35,278 nucleotides of DNA from Mnemiopsis leidyi (taxonomy: Eukaryota; Ctenophora; Tentaculata; Lobata; Bolinopsidae). Both the position numbers and the translations under genes were made by a program. The DNA is taken from assembly GCA_000226015.1 (NCBI GenBank), contig JH152650.1, positions 140,095-175,372 of the forward strand. The letters are read 5' to 3'. Each line of letters opens with the position of its first letter. Positions within the stretch are counted from its first letter, which is position 1. Below, piece after piece: positions 8,301-15,245 of the stretch. A model generated the notes under the pieces. That model searched no databases. It was not told where the DNA came from and saw only the letters and a program-made list of their open reading frames with translations.

Positions 8301-10851
8301 TTTCTTCAAAGGCCCCCAAAGGCAGTTTTCTGATTTTATTCTCGTTGAATTGAATGTATCTGATCCAGGTCGCTTTAATGGCCTTTTTTGCAACATACTG
8401 GAGAGGTCCATTATTGAATTGGAGAGTCCAATGCAATTTGATTCCATTGAAAGAATGAGTCTCTATAAGTTTAATTTTTCCGTTATTTAGAAAAATGTAG
8501 TCGAGTTCAATTGAGTTGAAAGTGTTGGTGCGTAGTGTGAACAGAGTGGTGATATCCTCTAGATGTAACCCAGCATGGTTTTCTAGTCCTCCCCCAACCG
8601 TTGGTGAAGTAATATTAGTGAAACTGAATGGTTCGAGGTTAGACACTGGATTGTTGATTAGCATAACTCCAAATTTATCATTTTTTTTCTTATCATAATC
8701 GATGTTCAAGTTGTGGAAGGCATACTCTTCTACATCCGATATATGGTTCTCCTCAAAATCAGCTTTTTGGAATTTGCTGTGATTTTGGAACATTCCTGTT
8801 CTTATAACTTCAAATTTGTTTTGTGCAAACTCAGCATAGAACTCTTTAGTTTGAAACGATAGGGAACCGTCTTGAGGCCAATCATGAAGATCATTTTCTT
8901 TTAAACGAACCTCTTTAATGGATTTGGAGGAAAATGTGCCATTCTCAACAAATGCAAGGGAGTTTCTCTCCATATTGAGTAGTTCGATTTCACTACTTGT
9001 CGTGCTGAAGGGCCCATTTTCAATCCAATTAATGTTGTTGTCTGATAGATATATTGTTGTCAGCTTTTCATTATTCTTGAAAGCATCCCGAGGCAAGTAG
9101 CTTATTCTGTTATATTGAAAATTTATGCTTAATAGGTCAGGCATGTTGTTGAATTGATTTTCATCAACAAAATCAAACCTATTGTTAGAAAGATTTATGA
9201 ATGTGAGACTTCTAGGCAAAGCATCATCCTCAATAGCAAGAATTTGATTATTTTCTAGGTACAGCTTGTTTGTCATATCTAAGTTCAGTAGAGTTCCCCT
9301 CTTGAGATAGGTCAACAGGTTATTGTTCAACTTGAGCACTTTCAGACTCTTTACTTTGAAAAGTGCTCTTGGAACTTCCAAAAGAAAGTTATCATTGAGG
9401 TACAGGGTTTGTAAACTCATGTCGACAAAAGCTTCTTCCTCAATAGTGTGCAATCTGTTATTAGAGAGCTCAAGAAATGACACCTTGGTTGCATGATGCA
9501 ACACTCCATTTGGAATGACTGTGAGTTTGTTATTGCTTAAATCCAGACTGTCCAATTTTTTCATAAGGCTAAAGGACAGATACAATGGGTACACATCCTT
9601 AAATCGGTTGTTCAGTATGTCTGTTATGTCATTTAATGCTTTGTCTGATATATCTGACAGTGTTGCGATCTTGTTTCCTTGCATCCATAGTTTTTCTACG
9701 TTTGTAAAGTTTGCATGGATGAATGGAGCATGAGGAAAAGAACTAAGTTTGTTTGATGACATATCAATGTACTTTAACTTAGGTATATTATTGAATGCTC
9801 TGTAATCAATATTTTCCAGCCTTTGATTACCCAAAATGTCCAAGACTTTTAAACTTCCAAGATTATTGAAAGCATTTCCATCTATAGAAGTTAAGTGTGA
9901 GTTCTCTGACACAGTGATATATGTAAGTTGGTCACCATCACTAATAGAGAAGGGAGCTAATTTAGAGATATTGTTGTATCCTAACTCAATAAACCGTAAA
10001 CTGCTGCAATCATCCATCCATCCAGGCTCTATAACTTCTATATTATTACCAGTAAGGTTAACATGTGCTAAACTTGTCATTCCTTTGAATGGCAATGCAG
10101 GCAATACCATGATGTTATTGAATTCCAGTCCAATATATTCCACAGTATCTTTGATAGATGACAGTGCTATTGGGATGTACTCAAGAGCGTTTCTCCCAAG
10201 GTTCAATCTAACAAGACTACCCAAACCTTTGAATGCATCATCAGCAACAAAAGATATGTTATTGCAGGCGAGATTCAACCTTTCTAAACTTCCCATGTGA
10301 AGAAAGGAATTACCACTGATACGGTCGACTTTACTTCTAAGTATAGCCATGTTAATAAGCTTTTTCAATGGAGATGAAACATTTAATGCAGATGTTATAC
10401 CAGCATTAAATACTATTAGTTCCTCAACATTTGGAAATTTCTCGAACAAGTCTGGTTGAATCTGCACCAGATGGGGTACATTAACTATGTGTAGTTTGCT
10501 GGTAGCTGTGACAGGATCAATTACGGTAGATGTGTCTATTTTTGTTACATCATCTCCTGTAATAACAACTTTGCTTCCTGGAGAATCAAATGAAACAGTT
10601 CCATCAGTTACTGTACAACCAACACATTTACTATCAAAATTTGGCTTGTAGTATTGACAGTTCCCTTTTTGCTCCACAAAACAAGAGAAAAGATTCAATG
10701 TATCATCATACAGATGCTCGATCTCCTCAGTATCCCAAAACGACTTGCTATCAGGATCAAACCTCGTTCTTATTGCATCTTTCATAGGAGCATGTGCAGA
10801 TGTGGTGATCTTTAGTAACGCCATAGCCAACACGATTATAGCTCCTGCCAT
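2204..10851 (-). CDS. Large extracellular LRR / fibro-slime / cadherin / Cys-rich protein, whole gene (8 exons)
   Basis: The gene model joins eight minus-strand exons: 5904-10851, 5678-5834, 5304-5444, 4401-4513, 3642-3756, 2933-3090, 2462-2666 and 2204-2326. The protein is about 1,960 residues. Every junction from exon 2 onward joins in phase with GT donors and AG acceptors; only exon 1 to exon 2 is one base out of register. In order the protein has a signal peptide, about 25-35 leucine-rich repeats, a Cys cluster like an LRR C-cap, a fibro-slime/PA14-like domain, cadherin-type repeats and a tail of Cys-rich modules resembling ephrin-receptor/GCC2-GCC3 repeats. I see no transmembrane helix, so as modelled it is secreted or matrix-bound; a further 3' exon with an anchor cannot be excluded. 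A role in adhesion or extracellular matrix is inferred from the domains. The last exon ends at a TAA (2204-2206) with no obvious AATAAA close by. I do not recognise a named orthologue. Confidence 0.8.
2462..2666 (-). CDS. Exon 7 (Cys-rich GCC2/GCC3-like module)
   Basis: The acceptor TTTCTACCAG|G and donor AACGAG|GTTTTT bound 205 nt. Translation runs CEAGYLCRAGVTEKCPAGQY... to ...CDYCPENE, with the CPAGxYSxxGxxxCxxCPPGxFS pattern typical of ephrin-receptor-like/GCC2-GCC3 repeats. The entry phase (one base completing CTG, Leu) matches exon 6. The open frame continues upstream through the whole 36-bp array, so use of an upstream acceptor would lengthen this exon in frame. Confidence 0.88.
2667..2932 (-). 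repeat. 36-bp minisatellite making up the whole of intron 6
   Basis: Read on the minus strand, the intron decomposes exactly: 3 nt, five 36-nt units, one 24-nt short unit, one more 36-nt unit, and a 23-nt diverged unit ending at the real acceptor (total 266). Each full unit reads AGTAACTCCAG then GTGTGAGG, then GTTACCATGGTTACCAG. The acceptor-like CTCCAG|GTGTGAGG copies the true junction TACCAG|GTGTGAGG and the exon bases after it (GGTTACC). The units contain no stop in the frame of exon 7 and encode a 12-residue repeat, SNSRCEGYHGYQ. Retention of the whole intron would hit TGA at once in the exon-6 frame. Confidence 0.95.
2933..3090 (-). CDS. Exon 6 (Cys-rich module)
   Basis: The acceptor CTTTTCCAG|TAC and donor AAACT|GTGAGT bound 158 nt (phase 0 in, phase 2 out). 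The product begins YSCSECKPGWRCREGEG and ends NNCTQEMK, with five Cys. Its donor is the first bases of the 36-bp minisatellite that forms the next intron. Confidence 0.85.
3107..3204. repeat. 49-bp tandem duplication in intron 5
   Basis: Two adjacent, nearly identical 49-bp copies begin GTTACCAGGCAGTTTCATTG at 3107 and 3156. They differ by one base near the end. The pair lies directly upstream, in transcript direction, of the exon 6 acceptor. Confidence 0.9.
3248..3417. repeat. 19-bp minisatellite in intron 5
   Basis: About nine copies of a 19-bp unit, plus strand AGTTACTTAGTAACAAGTT, with few mismatches. The part GTTACTTAGTAAC is nearly palindromic, and the minus strand reads TTACTAAGTAAC, which resembles a branch-point sequence. 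The same GTTAC/GTAAC words occur in the 36-, 41- and 49-bp repeats of this gene. Confidence 0.92.
3642..3756 (-). CDS. Exon 5
   Basis: The acceptor TTTCCATCAG|A and donor CAA|GTGAGT bound 115 nt (phase 2 in, phase 0 out), matching exons 4 and 6. It encodes QDFLNEELDKKIFDELSFPR... to ...FEISFGGQ. It has a single Cys and no recognised motif. Confidence 0.8.
4106..4391. repeat. 12-bp minisatellite in intron 4
   Basis: About 23 tandem copies of a 12-mer such as AACGTGCTATAT, with variants AACGTGTTATGT, AACGTGCTACGT and AATGTGATATAT that themselves alternate in a higher-order pattern. Because 12 is a multiple of three and no stop occurs in several frames, long open frames appear on both strands; these are repeat artefacts. 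Confidence 0.95.
4401..4513 (-). CDS. Exon 4 (Cys-rich module)
   Basis: The acceptor CTCCCCAG|GTT and donor TTGCAG|GTCAGA bound 113 nt, entered in phase 0 and left in phase 2. The product begins VKAPGWMISQSNLGYCDTC and ends in RVQCTTC, a run of Cys like the GCC2/GCC3 or ephrin-receptor Cys-rich repeats. Its acceptor and first 24 coding bases are the last unit of the 41-bp minisatellite that lies immediately upstream in the transcript. Confidence 0.85.
4493..4720 (-). repeat. 41-bp minisatellite carrying the exon 4 acceptor junction
   Basis: About 5.6 tandem units with period exactly 41. On the minus strand each unit reads GTAACTAAGTAACTCCCCAG followed by GTTAAAGTACCAGGTTGGATG. The first half holds a branch-like CTAAG/TAAGTAAC and an acceptor CCCCAG|G; the second half matches the first 21 coding bases of exon 4 with two changes. 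The last unit is the real intron-exon junction (acceptor at 4514-4515). One unit has CCCAAG in place of CCCCAG. Read in the exon frame, the internal units run into TAA. Confidence 0.95.
4727..5256 (+). mobile_element. 3' fragment of a non-LTR retrotransposon, frameshifted
   Basis: In sense orientation, 4727-4866 reads ...RTAVQLISGHCGLNKHIFIM... KECPLCDTKR. The reading then shifts frame near 4866 to ...EETVFHFLGQCAATAQLRGHYF... ending NTGFT at about 5053. The pattern CxxC followed by E-T-x-x-H-F-L-x-x-C is the C-terminal zinc-knuckle region after the reverse transcriptase in many LINEs. A pyrimidine-rich 3' UTR-like stretch continues to about 5256. The copy is 5'-truncated, broken by at least one frameshift, and lies antisense in intron 3 of the LRR gene, abutting the 41-bp array. 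Confidence 0.8.
5304..5444 (-). CDS. Exon 3 (extracellular region)
   Basis: 141 nt, 47 codons, phase 0 at both ends. Acceptor ATTTCCAG|GTC and donor AAC|GTAAGT are strong. The translation runs VKYRVEVYGVDRG... to ...GIDSAIFN and continues exon 2 without a break. It contains one Cys and no recognised motif. Confidence 0.85.
5678..5834 (-). CDS. Exon 2 (cadherin-region continuation)
   Basis: The acceptor TTTGTAG|GAAG and donor CCGG|GTTAGT bound 157 nt. The only open frame through it (KIKKFQPPATCQK... to ...VDDYFTYETFR) also joins exon 3 in phase. That frame needs two bases from exon 1, but the best exon-1 donor supplies one. Either a different donor is used, a base is missing in the assembly, or the gene is damaged here. 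The other two frames contain stops. Confidence 0.7.
5904..10851 (-). CDS. Exon 1 of the LRR / fibro-slime / cadherin gene
   Basis: This single exon encodes 1,649 residues. The ATG at 10849-10851 opens a hydrophobic signal peptide (MAGAIIVLAMALLKITTSAHA). A short Cys-containing cap follows (residues about 55-80), then LRRs from about 115 to 970 with the LxxLxLxxN pattern (LERLNLACNNI, LDSLDLSNNKL, LKVLKLNNNLL). A Cys-rich C-cap lies near 1005-1060. Residues about 1210-1450 match a fibro-slime/PA14-like domain: ATYFDL at its start, the core GGPDDVWVFMNGTLVLEL, and LYLRLTEF at its end. After about 1470 comes cadherin-type sequence with ALDYE, TVEDANDNCPVF (near 1604) and VTDADNGLN, the calcium-binding signatures. 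The frame ends in ATAG|GTTAGA, a plausible donor just before the TAG. LRR, fibro-slime and cadherin assignments are by motif; the combination in one chain is unusual. Confidence 0.9.
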
Positions 10852-12228
10852 GAGTTATAAACAATGTTTTATTACTAATCTACATCCTGAAGTAATATTA
10901 AATGAGATTAAGAAGCCTTGTGCAGTATCAACAAAAAGTTAGCAAGCCTTTAGTTATTAAATGGTATTATGATAATCAGGCATTACATAATCAGGCACAA
11001 GGTTGAGGAGAAAGAGCTTCTTAAATAACCGAAAAGGGGAAACCTTTATTTTTTCAAATTGTCAAAATTCAACCAATAATCAGGGTGTTTGAAAGAAAAG
11101 ACAGTTAGGCTATAAATTTTCAGCAGTGCTGGGTTGTGTTCATCTGGTCACGTCACCTGTTCACAATTGTTATCTTAAATGGGTAAAACAATCGTTAAGT
11201 GTCATTTAACTGGCTTTTTATGGCTCTCATTACCAATTTAGCACGAGTGCAAGTAGAAATTGTGGGAGAAGTATAAATTGTGAAAATACCTATTTTTTGA
11301 CGAATTTGTTTGTGTGAGCTGTGCCACATTTAATCATAACCTTTAACACTGTATGTATTTCTGTATAAAATTTGATTTCATATCATCATACTGTATCTCT
11401 ACAAAAAGCCTCAATAGCCAGAATATCTTAGTCCTCAGAAGTTGATACCCCAATCTGAGGTCAGCTGATCCTAGGGATAGCAGGGTGGGGGAACATGCTT
11501 CAAACTGAGGGGGGGGGGGCACTTTTAATAGAAAAATTTGCACAAAATGCTCCCTAAGGTTTGCACCACCTCACTAGCTTGGCATAATGTAATCGTTTAT
11601 TCACCCAAAGATATAGAGTCTGCATAAAATGATGTTTCTTTGAAAAACAGATGTTTTCATATTGATATTCTGACCAGTTAAAGTCTAATAAGCCTGCCAC
11701 AAGCAAACGTTTTTGAGAATTGTGCATTTAAAGTCGATTTTGAATCATTTTGGTCAAAGAGCTTGGCTGTTCTATCAGTGACAGTTTAGGAAGTAGGAAT
11801 TCAAAATCTCAGCCTAAGTCCAAAAATCTGTTATAGTTTTCAATTTAATATCATGACCATGTCAAACTCTTAGAAATAATTGGGGTACTATTGGTATGAT
11901 TCTAGAGTTGACAGTTCATAAGTGATAGTGTGACACCTTTTTACACCATTAAAATCATTGCAATTTACCTTATTAGAGTATTAGGGTTGGTAGCTTTGGT
12001 TGTGCGAAGGTTGCTTGCTAAAGCACTGGTAAAATAGGTCTATTAAGCCTCCTGCAGGCATTAAATTTCAAAATATGGGGGAGGGGGCAAATGAGCTGTC
12101 CAATATTTTAATCATGATTTGGCGTCGCATTATATTATGATGGCATCCCCTGGCAAAGCTTGGGCATTGTTATGCCACTGTTAATTTCATAACTTCCTTA
12201 ATGTATTTCAAGTGATGTACAAAGAAAC
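10852..12228. other. Upstream flank of the LRR gene; nothing recognised
   Basis: AT-rich sequence without a convincing exon, RNA gene or repeat family that I can identify. It should contain the promoter and 5' UTR of the minus-strand LRR gene, but no core element can be called. A G-rich run occurs at about 11511-11519. Confidence 0.5.
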
Positions 12229-12395
12229 TTGCTAAACATGTATATCCCTATGCAAGCTTAAAATTGGGACGGACGTGCAAAGCAAAAGCCCACAAAAGCA
12301 AAAGCTCACAAGAGCTCACAAAAGCAAAAGCTCGCCTATTTGTGTTCCGACAAGACACATTCAGGGCGAGCCCCACGGCTATGTTGGCTTAGCAA
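12229..12395. mobile_element. Short TTGCTAA-family inverted-repeat element
   Basis: The left end reads TTGCTAAACATGTATATCCC and the right end GGCTATGTTGGCTTAGCAA, imperfect inverted repeats of about 25-30 bp. The interior has the internal repeat AAAGCAAAAGCTCACA. The flanks share ACAAAG (left at 12219-12224, right at 12394-12400 approximately), a possible but uncertain target duplication. It matches the ends of the element at 14038-14271 and lacks that element's GC-rich middle. No coding capacity, so a MITE-like non-autonomous element. Confidence 0.65.
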
Positions 12396-12789
12396 CAAAG
12401 ATCTTGGTTCACAAAGATGGCGTGATATCTTCCCTTCCTTCTCCTTTGATCTTGCATTTTTGCTCTTCTGTCAAACTTTAACCAATCACTTATAGACACT
12501 GAACAGGAATATGATCCCTTCCAAGACTCCAAGGTTAGGTGATATAAAGCAAAATAAATCAAAATCATAACGAGACCTTGTAGGGCCCAAAATTGGTGAT
12601 TAAGGTACTTAGGGGCGAGGAATTATTTTTACATGCTCCATGTTAGTCACCCTAACGACTAACAGAACACGATGATGGTTATTATCACTGGTGATAATTA
12701 TCTAATTGGCAGATATTGAATATAAATTTGGGACTTAATTAAACATATCTTAGAATAAAGCTTTACGTATAACTGCTTGCAGTGGGGTA
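12396..12789. other. Non-coding spacer
   Basis: No gene or repeat recognised between the short inverted-repeat element and the LINE remnant. Confidence 0.5.
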
Positions 12790-13298
12790 ACGATGCCCAA
12801 ATAGAAGGAGTTCAACACTTCAACTACTGGGAGAGACTAAAAAAGGTATCCATTATGTCTTTTCAGCGCAGAAGGGAACGATACATCCTCCTTCATATGT
12901 GGAAAATTCTGAATGAAGCTGTCAGCAACGACTCAGAAATACAGTTTGTCTAGAGGCCTCGCACTGGCTTTAAAGCAGTTGTTCCTCCGCTGCGAGGTGG
13001 TGCCACTACATACCACCAAAGACTCTATTGCTACTCTTTGCTGTGAGTGGGCCACGTCTTCTGAACTGTCTTTCTGCGTGACTTAACAAGATAAAAGAGT
13101 TTCATTCCTTCAAACGACAGCTGTCATCCTTGCTTCAACAGATTTCCGACAAGCCACCAGTGCCAGGGTACTCTTGACCTAACAATAACTCCCTGCTGGA
13201 ATGAAGAATGGATCCAACTACATTGGGGCTCTGGGGCGGTCAAGATAGTTGATGACCCTGTTGCAGCGCATTAAACCGGACGAAAGTAAGTAAGTAAC
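12790..13298 (+). mobile_element. Decayed 3' end of a LINE (RT-ORF C-terminus) with a (GTAA)n-like tail
   Basis: Sense translation begins YWERLKKVSIMSFQRRRERY ... HMWKILNEA and later gives GPRLLNCLSA, KIKEFHSFKRQLSSLL and SDKPPVPGYS. These are the conserved closing motifs of a large group of invertebrate non-LTR elements (RRRERYxxxxxWKIL, GPRLFNxLP, FKxxLDxFL, PDxPxVPGY). The copy has an in-frame TAG after EIQFV, a TGA after CLSA, and a frame change between them, so it is dead. It ends at GAAAGTAAGTAAGTAA near 13298, a microsatellite-like 3' tail typical of such elements. Confidence 0.85.
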
Positions 13299-13425
13299 AT
13301 AACCCAAAGGCAGCAAGGCTTGGGGATCAGCCGAGTTTGCTCATTTGGTGATAAAAGTGGCGAAAGTTATGTTATTTGCCTGAAGGTTGACGAGATTATA
13401 TCCGTCTACCGTTCTAACTTTGTAG

Positions 13426-13537
13426 GTTGATAACCTACTGTCGCGGCCATCACGCGCTGTCAAGCATTTCTGGCCTGGCGACATGAATTTCGACATGAAT
13501 TTCGAAGAAATTCTAGACGCGCATCGCCCGTTGATTC
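13426..13537. repeat. CpG-rich repeat module, copy 1
   Basis: The module starting GATAACCTACTGTCGCGGCC and ending GACGCGCATCGCCCGTTGAT recurs with moderate divergence at 14085-14176. It sits between the left TIR and the mini-element, so it is probably itself an insertion or part of one. Confidence 0.7.
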
Positions 13538-13605
13538 TTGTACGGCAGCGCGCACCCTCCTGTCATTTCATTCGCTTCGAATGAGGGTCGGACGAAGTCA
13601 GACAA
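13538..13605. mobile_element. Ultra-short mobile element, copy 1 (68 bp)
   Basis: The unit begins TTGTACGGCAGCGCGCACCC and ends GGACGAAGTCAGACAA. It is flanked by a perfect 8-bp direct repeat GTTGATTC (13530-13537 and 13606-13613). Internally ACCCTC and ATTCG on the left can pair with CGAAT and GAGGGT on the right. The ends share only TTGT inverted. An 8-bp duplication is what hAT-type transposition leaves, but no transposase is present. Confidence 0.85.
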
Positions 13606-14037
13606 GTTGATTCTAACTGCGTGAGTCGGGTATCACCGCGACAACCTGAAGGTTACACCTAAAATCCTTTAGGGTTCGGCATTGGCGGTCAAAGGGTTCA
13701 GTTAACGAGATGATATCCGTTCAACTTTCTTACGAAAAGCCAGGAGAGTAACAAACTGCGAGTCGGGTAACACCTCGACAAACTGACATAGGGTTCTGAG
13801 GCGTTTGAAGCCAGTACATTCATACAATTACGTCTCATCCAAGCGTTCCACAGGAGTTGGAGGAGGTTGTCGTGGTGATACCCGACTCACGTAGCGCTAG
13901 CTAAAGATGAACGAGATCGTTTCGTTAGAACGGTAGACGGATATAATCTCGTCAAGGAGGAGGCGACATCAAACGGTGACGCTCAAATAGTCTGTGTGCT
14001 CCTTGAAATAAAACTTGATTTATAAGAATCAAATCCC

Positions 14038-14271
14038 TTGCTAAACACGTATATCCCTGCGCGAGTTTAGCGCGAAATTTGAAGGATGATAATCTACTGT
14101 CACGGCAATCACGCGCTCTCACGCATTTATGGCCTGGCAAATTTCAAAAAAATTTTAGACGCGCATCGCCCGTTGATGCGAAATTAGGACGCGCGACGGT
14201 AAAGCTCACGCCTTTGGGCGTCCCGAAAGGGCGCGCGCAGTGCGAGGCACAGGGCTATGTTAGCTTAGCAA
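14038..14271. mobile_element. TTGCTAA-family inverted-repeat element, GC-rich form
   Basis: The left end TTGCTAAACACGTATATCCC and right end GGGCTATGTTAGCTTAGCAA are imperfect inverted repeats; the similarity extends inward (CTGCGCGAG against GTGCGAGGCACAG). The interior carries the CpG-rich module shared with 13426-13537. The element has no coding capacity. Confidence 0.7.
14085..14176. repeat. CpG-rich repeat module, copy 2
   Basis: It matches 13426-13537 in order: GATAATCTACTGTCACGGCA, ATCACGCGCTCTCACGCATT, TGGCCTGGC, then GACGCGCATCGCCCGTTGAT. It is inside the inverted-repeat element at 14038-14271. Confidence 0.7.
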
Positions 14272-14622
14272 AGGAATCTCACTTTCCCATAATGGCTGCG
14301 ACTCTCAAACCCACCCTTTTTGGTATTACTTCTCCTCCTTCTAAGAAATGAATAAAATGAAATGTAAAATGAATTGAGATCATAACATGTGACAATGCAC
14401 GAGAAAAGTGCATGATCATGAACAACAAATTTTAAATAATTTCAATCTAGTTGCAGCATTTTTATAAATCAAATCATAAATTAGATATATCTAATTCTAC
14501 ACTCGAACAGCAACTTGGCGAAGAGTGCGGGTTGACACAGCGTTGGGTGCAAACGTGATGTCATGTCGTGACGACGCGACTGGCGACGCGCACGTACGTC
14601 CGCAAACGCGCGCATTGGCATA

Positions 14623-14690
14623 TTGTACAGCGGCGCGCACCCTCCTGTCATTTTATTCCCTTCGAATGAGGGTCGGAAAAAGTCAGACAA
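14623..14690. mobile_element. Ultra-short mobile element, copy 2 (68 bp)
   Basis: Begins TTGTACAGCGGCGCGCACCC and ends GGAAAAAGTCAGACAA. The flanks carry ATTGGCAT (14614-14621) and ATTGGCAA (14691-14698), an imperfect 8-bp duplication offset by one base. Confidence 0.75.
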
Positions 14691-14714
14691 ATTGGCAAAA
14701 GGACACACGCACAC

Positions 14715-15245
14715 TTGCTAAGCCAACAACGCCCTGCAACTCGCGCTGCGCGCGCCATCGCACGTCCGTCCTACCCAGGAAACCTTACTGGCTATGAGCT
14801 AACTTTGCGACCAAATAAGCTAGAGAGCTTGTTGCAACAAATTTATGTTTCAATATTCTCGTTGGCTCCCCAGGAGCTGTTCGGGAAACGTTTTGCTTCA
14901 AAAGTTATTTCCGAAAAACCTGTTTTTGAGAACGCGCAGCACAGTCAGATAAATAACTTTGCGACGAAATGCGGCGCGCGTTTCTATTGTACAGCAGCGC
15001 ATATGGTGGCCCATGTCCGCCACCAATTTTTTAAAAAAAATTTTAAAAAATTTAAAAATTTTTTTTAAAAATTAAAAAAATTTTTTTTTCAAAACTGAAA
15101 TTTGCAAAATTTGATAGCTCACGTGGCCCAAATCCGCCACATGTGTAAAAATACCGATCACTGACTTTTCCGCCAACTTTTGCGCGGCGCTTTACAAGAA
15201 TTGTTTCGCGCCGTACGTGTATGTGCTGAAAACACATTCATGCAG
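14715..15245. repeat. GC-rich and AT-rich repeat debris
   Basis: A further left end of the TTGCTAA family (TTGCTAAGCCAACAACGCCC) starts at 14715, with only a weak partner right end near 14795-14810. A truncated TTGTACAGCAGCGC start of the ultra-short element lies near 14989. An almost pure A/T stretch of long A and T runs covers about 15028-15092. A perfect 6-bp stem, CGGCGC with GCGCCG, brackets 15185-15213. No gene is seen. Confidence 0.55.

Larger units (their letters stand above)
13387..13955. mobile_element. Non-autonomous TIR element (TTGACGAG family), 569 bp, with nested insertions
   Basis: The outer 32 bp at 13387-13418 (TTGACGAGATTATATCCGTC...) and 13924-13955 are perfect inverted repeats of each other. 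Inside, the motif GAGTCGGGTATCACCGCGAC lies near each end in opposite orientation (13626 and about 13865-13888). An additional internal TIR-like copy at about 13709 and motif at about 13762 suggest an internal duplication. The left part has been interrupted by a GC-rich module (about 13426-13537) and by the 68-bp mini-element at 13538-13605. TTCTAACT occurs on both sides of the interruption. No transposase frame is present. No target duplication is clear. Confidence 0.85.

Noticed and set aside
6217-10300. Several plus-strand frames of 60-154 residues opposite the LRR exon
   Set aside because: Shadows of the long minus-strand coding exon, whose LRR, fibro-slime and cadherin motifs are unmistakable.
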